From the NCBI GenBank assembly GCA_002346525.1, contig DDZY01000176.1:1-21493 (forward strand): a DNA stretch of 21,493 nt. The letters are read 5' to 3'. Position numbers and translations under genes: made by a program. The stretch comes from Proteobacteria bacterium UBA2996 (GTDB taxonomy: Bacteria > Pseudomonadota > Gammaproteobacteria > Arenicellales > UBA868). Each line of letters begins with the position of its first letter. Position 1 is the stretch's first letter. This document shows positions 15,482 to 21,493 of the stretch, one piece after another. A model generated the notes under the pieces. The model did not search any database, had not been told where the DNA came from, and worked only from the letters and a program-made list of their open reading frames with translations.

Positions 15482-17260
15482 ATGCAGGTTTCGTTCCTTA
15501 TTCCCGTTTACAACACCGATCCGGCGGTGCTTACGCTGTGTGTGAACAGCGTTCTGAAAGCGGCCGCTGATCATCACCAGGTAGTAGTGGTGGACGACGC
15601 CTCCCACAATCCCGAAACCCTTGCCTTTTTGGAACGTTGCGACCGCGCAGGGCTAGCCAATCTGAAAATGATCCGTACGGCTACCAATGCGGGGGTATCC
15701 CACGCGCTTAATCTGGCCGCGGCGGAAGCCTCGGGAGATTTCTTGGCACCGGTAGATCACGATGATGTGGTGGTGAGTCAAGGTTTTTCGCAGATGCTGC
15801 GATGCCTTCGGTATTACCGTGCATCATGGGTTTATTCTGATGAGATTCAGGTTGATGCCAACGGCTTCCTCATCCGGCGGATGTACAAACCGGAATACAG
15901 TCCGCAGTTGCTGCGTTCCCTAATGTATATCAATCATCTCCAGCTTTTCTCGCAAGAACTTTTTCGCAAATTGGGCGGATACCGTGAGGGTTTTGAAGGC
16001 AGCCAGGACCATGATCTGGCTCTTCGCATGAGCGAGGCCGTGGAGCCGGTCCACGCCGAGACCATTGCCTATCACTGGCGGATTCTGGATGAGACCCAGT
16101 CGCGTTCCGGCGAACAGATGAGCACACAGACGATAGACCACAGCCAGCAGGCACTGCGCGAACATTTCTCACGGTTGGATCAACAAGCGTCTGTAGAGCC
16201 GGTCTTGCTGTGCCGTCATCCAGATAACAAGCCGGAACCGATCGGGGTCTATCAATCCCGGTTAAAGCCGCAACACCCATCTAAGGTGTCGATTGTGATT
16301 CCCTGCCGCCTTGGTACCCGCAAGGTGGTCGATGGGACGGAACTGATTCTGCTGGAGCATTGTCTGCTCGCCTTAAGTCAGTCAATCGCCTCCTCGGGCG
16401 AACAACAGGCTGACCGTGCAGATGTCGAGATTGTGCTGGTCCTGAATCACAAGGATAACGCCGATGAGGCGAAGACCCTGATTGACCGGTTTGGTTTTGA
16501 TGGAATCGCGATCTGTGACGAACCGGGATTTGATTTTGCGCGTAAATGCAATCTGGGAGCACGGGAATCGAGCGGCGAGATTCTGGTGTTTCTCAATGAC
16601 GATACCGATATGCAGTCACCCGGCTGGCTTGATGACGTGGCGTCGCTGCTGGAAGACAAGGATGTTGCCTGCGTGGGCGGCATGCTGCAGAACGCGGACG
16701 GGACGGTACAGTCCTGCGGCGACAACGTTGGACGTGATTCGGCGGTGCACTACGCACCTGATCCCCATGCCGACAATGTGGGTGATGCCATGCACCGTTA
16801 CCTGGCTGATCACGAGACCACTTCAGTTAGCGGGGCATTCCTGTGTTGCCGTCGATCAACATTCGAGGAGCTGAACGGATTTTCGGAGGCCTTTCCCAAC
16901 AGTTTTCAGGATGTGGATTTTTGTCTTCGCGCCCGCGCCCGCGGCATGCGCTGCATTACCGCACCTGGCATTCGGCTTTTGCACTTTGAATCTGCCACGC
17001 GCGATGCCGAGGTGGATTTTGATACCCTGAGTGCGTTGCGTTCTTTTCACGGACCGGGTCTCGCCGGAAAAGACCGTTATGCACTGTGGCGTTACCAGCC
17101 GATCTACTTTTCCATCTTTTCCTACAATGGACTCAAGTTTCGCGCTTACCTGCTGGCCCGGGTGTTTGTGCGGGCGGCAAGACGGGTAGAAAAGTCGCTG
17201 ACCACCCGCCCGCGGTGTTGGCGCGGCGTGTTGAAGAAAAGCGAATACCGGGTGCGTTGA
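15482..17260 (+). CDS. Glycosyltransferase with two tandem GT-A (GT2) domains
   Basis: 592 residues. Domain 1 (about 1-235) starts MQVSFLIPVYNTDP. It has VVVVDDAS (34-41), a DXD-type site VDHDD (91-95) and SQDHDLALR (174-182) as the acceptor/base region. Domain 2 (about 265-530) starts SKVSIVIPC (267-275). It has GFDFARKCNLGA (349-360), DXD-type NDDTD (372-376) and NSFQDVDFCLRARARG (473-488), the classic EDVDLxLR-like block. Both domains keep their acidic motifs, so both may be active, as in polymerising enzymes that alternate two linkages. The protein ends in a strongly basic, aromatic tail (LARVFVRAARRVEKSL and on), probably for membrane contact. ATG 15482 is preceded by an AT-rich AGAAAATTTTAAACC without a Shine-Dalgarno sequence. 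It likely works with the upstream rhamnosyltransferase-like enzyme in O-antigen or other surface-glycan assembly; no polymerase or export gene is visible. Confidence 0.88.
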   Translation: MQVSFLIPVYNTDPAVLTLCVNSVLKAAADHHQVVVVDDASHNPETLAFLERCDRAGLANLKMIRTATNAGVSHALNLAAAEASGDFLAPVDHDDVVVSQGFSQMLRCLRYYRASWVYSDEIQVDANGFLIRRMYKPEYSPQLLRSLMYINHLQLFSQELFRKLGGYREGFEGSQDHDLALRMSEAVEPVHAETIAYHWRILDETQSRSGEQMSTQTIDHSQQALREHFSRLDQQASVEPVLLCRHPDNKPEPIGVYQSRLKPQHPSKVSIVIPCRLGTRKVVDGTELILLEHCLLALSQSIASSGEQQADRADVEIVLVLNHKDNADEAKTLIDRFGFDGIAICDEPGFDFARKCNLGARESSGEILVFLNDDTDMQSPGWLDDVASLLEDKDVACVGGMLQNADGTVQSCGDNVGRDSAVHYAPDPHADNVGDAMHRYLADHETTSVSGAFLCCRRSTFEELNGFSEAFPNSFQDVDFCLRARARGMRCITAPGIRLLHFESATRDAEVDFDTLSALRSFHGPGLAGKDRYALWRYQPIYFSIFSYNGLKFRAYLLARVFVRAARRVEKSLTTRPRCWRGVLKKSEYRVR

Positions 17261-17297
17261 CGGCCTGCCCGAGCGGCAAGAAAAAATAACAAAGAAC

Positions 17298-17314
17298 AAA
17301 GGAGCAACAAGGGG
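17298..17314 (+). promoter_or_regulatory. Strong double ribosome-binding region in an A-rich leader
   Basis: Upstream of ATG 17321 the leader is almost all purines and A. It contains AAAGGAG (17298-17304) and AAGGGG (17309-17314), the latter 6 nt before the start. This is the strongest initiation signal in the window; most other genes here have weak or no visible Shine-Dalgarno sequence. A TTGACG at 17257-17262, across the previous gene's stop codon, could be a -35 element, but no -10 box sits at normal spacing. Confidence 0.55.
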
Positions 17315-17320
17315 ACATTA

Positions 17321-19393
17321 ATGACTCGTGATCCGCGTTATGACGTTCTGTTCGAACCCATAGCCATTGGTCCGGTGACTGCGCGAAACCGTTTCTATCA
17401 GGTGCCGCATTGCAACGGCATGGGCCATGCCATGCCCAACAGTGTGGCCGGTATGCGCGCAATGAAAGCCGAAGGGGGTTGGGCTGTAGTAGCAACCGAG
17501 GAGTGTGACATTCACGCCTCGAGTGATGTGCTGCCTTACCGGGAGGCCCGCCTGTGGGATCAGGGCGATCAGGACCGGCTTGCGCTCATGACCGAACGGG
17601 TTCACGAACACGGCGCCTTGGCGGCGGTCGAACTGGTACACAGCGGGCATAACGTATCGAACCGCTATTCGCGCCTGCCTGTGCTCGGTGTCTCGGATTG
17701 CGCCGTGAACAGTTTCGATCCGGTTCAGGCCTGTGCCATGACGCGCCGGGATATTGCGGACGTACGCCGCTGGCATCGCCAGGCCGCTTTGCGTGCCCGG
17801 AACGCGGGTTTTGACATCGTTTACGTCTACGCAGGCCACGACCTGTCTCTTCCCATGCACTTCATCAGCCGGCGGCATAACCGGCGGACGGACGAGTACG
17901 GCGGCTCATTGGAGAACCGCGTGCGACTGACCCGCGAGCTTCTGGAAGACACAAAAGAAGCGGTCGGTGACCGTTGCGGCGTGGCGATCCGCTTTGCGGT
18001 GGATGAACTGTTGGGCGAGGAGGGTATCGCCAGCGGAGCAGAGGGTCGGGAAGTCGTTGAGATGCTGGCTGAACTTCCGGATCTATGGGATGTCAACGTC
18101 AGCGACTGGGCCAACGACTCCGTAACCGCGCGTTTTGGTGAAGAGGGCGATCAGGAATCCTATGTGGCTTTTGTAAAACAGGTGACGAGCAAGCCCGTGG
18201 TGGGCGTTGGCCGTTTTACTTCTGCCGATGCCATGGTCTCCCAGATCAAACGCGGTATTCTGGACATGATTGGCGCCGCCCGCCCCTCGATTGCGGATCC
18301 CTTTTTGCCGCGCAAGATTGAGGAAGGCCGAATCGAAGATATCCGCGAATGTATCGGCTGCAACATCTGTGTCAGCGGCGACTGGACCCAGTCACCGCTT
18401 CGCTGTACTCAGAATCCCACAATGGGCGAAGAATGGCGTCGCGGCTGGCATCCGGAAGTCATCGAACACAAAGGAGAGAGCGAAAAGGTGCTGGTGGTGG
18501 GCGCAGGTCCCGCCGGGCTTGAGGCAGCGATGAGCCTCGGTCAGCGCGGCTACGATGTGGCGCTTGCTGACAGCGGTGACGGGGGTGGCCGGGTAGTGCT
18601 CGAGTCAGGATTGCCGGGTCTCGCGAGTTATAAACGGGTCAGCGACTACCGGTCGGGGCAGATTGCAAAACTCAGCAGCGTCAGTTTCTTTCCGGGCAGC
18701 GAAATGGACCCTGCCAGCATTATGGAGTTCGGAGCCGATCAGGTTCTGATCGCGACGGGAGCAAAGTGGCGCGCTGATGGACTGGGGCGGGTAACGCATG
18801 CGCCGGTACCCGGGATCGCGGATCATCCTGAGGTGCTCACACCAGACGACATCATGGCGGGCCGCTTGCCGGGCGCGGATGCTGTGCTGGTATATGACGA
18901 CGATCATTACTATCTTGGCGGCGTGATCGCCCAGTTGCTTGCAGATGCCGGCAAGGCAGTGACTCTGGTGACCCCGGGCCCTGAAGTCTCCTGTTGGACG
19001 CAAAACACCATGGAACAGCATCGCATTGAAAAAGCCCTGCTCGACCGGGGTGTGACCCTGATCGCAAAACATACGCTTAGCTCCGTTACGAAAGATTGCG
19101 CGACGTTCGCGTGCAATACGACCAGCCGAGCACTGTCAGTGGAAGTCTCGGCGCTGGTGATGGTGACGCTGCGCGCGCCTCAGAACCGCCTTTACTTCGA
19201 GTTGGCAGGCGAGGCGCAGGAAAAACTGGATGAGCTGCCCTTTAAGATTTTACGAATCGGCGATTGCCTGGCGCCCAGCACCATCGCAGCTGCTGTCTAT
19301 GATGGCCACCGGGCAGCGCGGGAACTCGATAACCTGCCGGACCCGGACAGCGTGCCGTTCAAGCGCGAGTGGTCCATCATTGATCGATCCTGA
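17321..19393 (+). CDS. Trimethylamine dehydrogenase-family iron-sulfur flavoprotein (amine dehydrogenase/demethylase-like)
   Basis: 690 residues. It aligns over its length with Methylophilus trimethylamine dehydrogenase (TMADH, about 730), starting with MTRDPRYDVLFEPIAIGP. The TIM-barrel FMN domain has RNRFYQVPHC with Cys31 at the position that binds FMN covalently (Cys30 in TMADH), and conserved Tyr170, His173 and Arg224. CIGCNIC plus a fourth cysteine (344, 347, 350, 362) forms the 4Fe-4S site. A GAGPAG nucleotide-binding domain (about 389-520) corresponds to the TMADH ADP-binding part. Such enzymes oxidise amines, often with N-demethylation, and pass electrons to an electron-transfer flavoprotein. 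The TMADH aromatic cage is not kept: Tyr60 is Glu61, Trp264 aligns with Asp266 (a Trp lies at 263), and Trp355 aligns with Asp354 (a Trp follows at 355). The substrate is therefore probably not trimethylamine. The C-terminal tail of TMADH, used in dimer contact, is missing. The strong leader suggests good expression. Confidence 0.87.
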   Translation: MTRDPRYDVLFEPIAIGPVTARNRFYQVPHCNGMGHAMPNSVAGMRAMKAEGGWAVVATEECDIHASSDVLPYREARLWDQGDQDRLALMTERVHEHGALAAVELVHSGHNVSNRYSRLPVLGVSDCAVNSFDPVQACAMTRRDIADVRRWHRQAALRARNAGFDIVYVYAGHDLSLPMHFISRRHNRRTDEYGGSLENRVRLTRELLEDTKEAVGDRCGVAIRFAVDELLGEEGIASGAEGREVVEMLAELPDLWDVNVSDWANDSVTARFGEEGDQESYVAFVKQVTSKPVVGVGRFTSADAMVSQIKRGILDMIGAARPSIADPFLPRKIEEGRIEDIRECIGCNICVSGDWTQSPLRCTQNPTMGEEWRRGWHPEVIEHKGESEKVLVVGAGPAGLEAAMSLGQRGYDVALADSGDGGGRVVLESGLPGLASYKRVSDYRSGQIAKLSSVSFFPGSEMDPASIMEFGADQVLIATGAKWRADGLGRVTHAPVPGIADHPEVLTPDDIMAGRLPGADAVLVYDDDHYYLGGVIAQLLADAGKAVTLVTPGPEVSCWTQNTMEQHRIEKALLDRGVTLIAKHTLSSVTKDCATFACNTTSRALSVEVSALVMVTLRAPQNRLYFELAGEAQEKLDELPFKILRIGDCLAPSTIAAAVYDGHRAARELDNLPDPDSVPFKREWSIIDRS

Positions 19394-19402
19394 CGCCCGC
19401 GG

Positions 19403-21493
19403 CTAGTTGAGATCGTTCGCCTGATCTTTCTCGCGAAGCGCGGGATCGCGTTTGGCAGGGTCTCCATAGCCGCCACCGCCCGGCAGTTCCATCAGCAGAC
19501 GTTCGCCGGCAGGAATAATCTGCTTGCCTTTGGTCTTCAGTGTTTTGCCGTTGGTGAGGCGGACCGTTCCTGGGGCGCCATTGGCGCCCCCGTGGCGCCC
19601 CCGTGCCGGGTGATCGACCCGGTCAAAAAGGGCAAAGATGGCAAACGGCGCCCCTTCGGCATGTGAGACTTCAATCACCTGTCCGTGTCCGCCCCGGTAT
19701 TGGCCATCACCACCCGACCCTTCCCGGAGTTCTTTGCGATGAAAGATCACAGGTGCAATGGATTCGGTAATTTCGACGGGCGTGTTGCGCACCCCGGATG
19801 GAAAGGCTGTTGCCGACAGTCCGTCACGCCAGGGGCGTGCGCCAGTGCCGCCGGAGTGAAATATGGTGACAGAAAACGGTGTGGCGTCACCGTAATCCTC
19901 GCCGTCCAGCAGACCGGGACCGCCGGTCATCATCGGGTTCCACAGGCTCGAACTGCCTTCAGCCGGGGCCCTGCCGGGCAAGGCTTTTTCGAGGCATCCC
20001 AACACCACATCGGGCAGCATCTGGCCGATAACATGACGAACAGCCACGGCGTGCGGCCTCGGCGCATTGAGGATGCAGCCCTCGGGTGCGCTCACCTGGA
20101 TGGGATCCAGCGAACCGGCGTTGTTGGGAATGGCAGAGGCAATCACACAGCGAACGCCAAAGGATGCGTAGGCTTGGGTATAACTGAGAGGCACATTGAT
20201 CCCGAACGGTGAGACGTCGGAGGTACCCTCGAAGTCCACCTCGATACCCTGCTGGCCAATGGTCAGGTTGGCTTTCAGTGTTACCGGCTCGCCGTAGCCG
20301 TCCACGGTCATCTCGTGATGCCAGCTTCCCTGCAGCAGATTGGCCACTTCTTCCAGCACGGCACGTCGCGAGCGCGAGATGATGTGTTCGCTGATGTCTT
20401 CCAGATCGGTGAGAGCAAATTCCTGCATCATCTCGGCAAGCCGGCTGCAGCCGACCGCGTTGCCCACTGTCAGTGAATACAGGTCGCCGATGACCTGATC
20501 AGGCTCGCGCACATTGGCGCGGACAATCGCCATGACTGCCTCGGCGGGCTCGCCGCGTTCAAAAAGCGGCAGGATCGGAACGCACAGCCCTTCTTCAAAT
20601 ACCTGGCCGGCGTCAGGCCCAAAGCCCCGGCCTCCGATATCGACCACATGCACCGTTGAGGCCAGGAGTCCGACCAGACGGTCATCGATAAAGGCGGGTG
20701 TGACCACCGTGAAGTCGAAAAGATGACCGGTTCCAAGCCAGGGATCGTTGGTGACATAGACATCGCCCGGTTGCATCCGCTCAAGCGGTATCTCTTCCAG
20801 AAAGTAGCCCACCGACGTTGCCATGGCGTTCACATGACCGGGTGTGCCGGTGACAGCCTGGGCCAGCATCCGCCCGTAAAGATCAAAGATTCCGGCAGAA
20901 AGGTCACCCGCTTCACGTACCGTCGTTGAGAAGGCGGTGCGGATCAGGGCCTGGGCCTGCTCTTCAACAATACTGATCAGCCGGTTCCAGATTACCTGAC
21001 GCTGAATGGTGCTGGAAACGGAAGACGCCTGCGTCTCAATGGATGCCTCAAGGTCTGCCGTTGCGACAAGGTCGCCGTAGGCGTTTGCCCCCAGTGTCCA
21101 TCTCTCGGGCACGACCAGTGTGGTCTGGTCTTCTGTGATGACGGCCGGGCCTGAAACGGGATGCGCTGCGGACACCGTTTCCCGGGGCACCACCGAGCAC
21201 TCGGTCGGGTGATCGGTTCCGGGCATCCATACCATGCGCTGGTGGGAGACGTGTGCCGCGTCCGCTGACACGGGCTGCGCCTGCGCCCGGATCTCTGCAC
21301 CGACCTCAGCGGATGCTGTGAGCGACCAGGTCAGGATTTCAAGGGGCACCCCGGGAATGCCTTGCCCGTACTGTGCCCGGTAGGCCTTATCAAAAGTGTC
21401 GGCAATCGTTCTGCGGTCGTCGCCCGTCAGCGGGCGATCCGGAAGGGAGATCTTGATTTCATGTCCCTGTCCCGCATAACGGATAAAGGCGTG
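19403..21493 (-). CDS. HyuA-HyuB fusion (hydantoinase/5-oxoprolinase family), 5' end cut by window edge
   Basis: On the minus strand the frame is open to the window edge, giving 696 visible residues; the gene starts outside. The first roughly 155 residues are the C-terminal end of a HyuA (ATP-binding) domain: FIRYAGQGHEIKISLP, then SGPAVITEDQTTLVVPERW. A HyuB domain then runs in frame from about 21007 (IQRQVIWNRLISIVEEQ) to the end, with GDVYVTNDPWLGTGH, GVRNTPVEITESIAP, SGGDGQYRGG and the terminal GGGGYGDP. The family hydrolyses cyclic amides such as N-methylhydantoin or 5-oxoproline using ATP, or carboxylates acetone. Single-chain fusion of about 1200 residues is typical of 5-oxoprolinases but does not prove that substrate. 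The GTG at 21349 is not the true start, since HyuA sequence continues upstream of it. Convergent with the amine-dehydrogenase-like gene, 9 nt apart. Confidence 0.9.
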   Translation of the reverse strand, partial: HAFIRYAGQGHEIKISLPDRPLTGDDRRTIADTFDKAYRAQYGQGIPGVPLEILTWSLTASAEVGAEIRAQAQPVSADAAHVSHQRMVWMPGTDHPTECSVVPRETVSAAHPVSGPAVITEDQTTLVVPERWTLGANAYGDLVATADLEASIETQASSVSSTIQRQVIWNRLISIVEEQAQALIRTAFSTTVREAGDLSAGIFDLYGRMLAQAVTGTPGHVNAMATSVGYFLEEIPLERMQPGDVYVTNDPWLGTGHLFDFTVVTPAFIDDRLVGLLASTVHVVDIGGRGFGPDAGQVFEEGLCVPILPLFERGEPAEAVMAIVRANVREPDQVIGDLYSLTVGNAVGCSRLAEMMQEFALTDLEDISEHIISRSRRAVLEEVANLLQGSWHHEMTVDGYGEPVTLKANLTIGQQGIEVDFEGTSDVSPFGINVPLSYTQAYASFGVRCVIASAIPNNAGSLDPIQVSAPEGCILNAPRPHAVAVRHVIGQMLPDVVLGCLEKALPGRAPAEGSSSLWNPMMTGGPGLLDGEDYGDATPFSVTIFHSGGTGARPWRDGLSATAFPSGVRNTPVEITESIAPVIFHRKELREGSGGDGQYRGGHGQVIEVSHAEGAPFAIFALFDRVDHPARGRHGGANGAPGTVRLTNGKTLKTKGKQIIPAGERLLMELPGGGGYGDPAKRDPALREKDQANDLN
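19572..19603. repeat. Inverted repeat and 11-bp tandem repeat inside the HyuB domain
   Basis: GGGGCGCCA (19572-19580) and TGGCGCCCC (19582-19590) form a near-perfect inverted repeat. TGGCGCCCCCG then occurs twice in tandem (19582-19592, 19593-19603). On the coding (minus) strand this is the Gly-rich RHGGANGAPG loop of HyuB. The reading frame is intact and the protein fits the family. Confidence 0.5.

Noticed and set aside
19403..21349. GTG 21349 as the real start of the HyuA-HyuB gene
   Set aside because: Translation upstream of it, to the window edge, has no stop and reads as conserved HyuA sequence (FIRYAGQGHEIKISLP).
1..21493. CRISPR arrays, tRNA/rRNA genes, insertion sequences, phage genes
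   Set aside because: None seen on reading both strands: no regularly spaced repeats, no transposase or integrase frames, and every long frame is accounted for by a chromosomal gene or its shadow.

Overview
The window looks like a piece of a gammaproteobacterial chromosome. It is GC-rich and tightly packed, with a complete recC-recB-recD operon in the gammaproteobacterial order. I see no tRNA, rRNA, CRISPR array, transposase, integrase or phage gene. The species cannot be named from the sequence. The gene set fits a free-living, possibly aquatic, metabolically versatile bacterium, but that is inference.

Layout, left to right. (1) 2-466: the C-terminal end of a WYL-domain regulator, cut by the window edge, followed almost immediately by an EamA/DMT transporter (471-1373). 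(2) 1404-3080: an AidB-type acyl-CoA dehydrogenase homologue. (3) 3081-3202: the main intergenic region on the left, carrying a perfect 14-bp palindrome upstream of recC. (4) 3203-11723: recC, recB and recD, coupled by two ATGA stop/start overlaps, followed by a possible small membrane protein (11714-11929). (5) 12018-13407: a rhomboid protease and an unusually long ureidoglycolate-lyase-like protein. (6) 13428-14303, minus strand: a second EamA/DMT transporter, convergent with the previous pair. (7) 14453-17260: two GT2 glycosyltransferases, one rhamnosyltransferase-like and one with two GT-A domains in tandem. They suggest cell-surface polysaccharide synthesis. (8) 17321-19393: an iron-sulfur flavoprotein of the trimethylamine dehydrogenase family. 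(9) 19403-21493, minus strand: an in-frame HyuA-HyuB fusion of the hydantoinase/5-oxoprolinase family, cut by the right edge.

How the genes work together. RecBCD is the one clear multi-subunit machine: it processes double-strand breaks and degrades linear foreign DNA. AidB next to it is associated with alkylation damage in E. coli, though nothing visible shows co-regulation. The two glycosyltransferases probably act in one surface-glycan pathway. The amine-dehydrogenase-like flavoprotein and the hydantoinase/oxoprolinase fusion converge tail to tail 9 nt apart. They may serve catabolism of an unidentified methylated or cyclic nitrogen compound, but convergent genes are not one operon, so that link is only suggestive.

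No wholly new system is evident. The best leads are the flavoprotein, whose amine-binding pocket appears remodelled from aromatic to acidic; the palindrome upstream of recCBD; and the enlarged ureidoglycolate-lyase-like protein. Most of the window is ordinary, well-known housekeeping and metabolic families.
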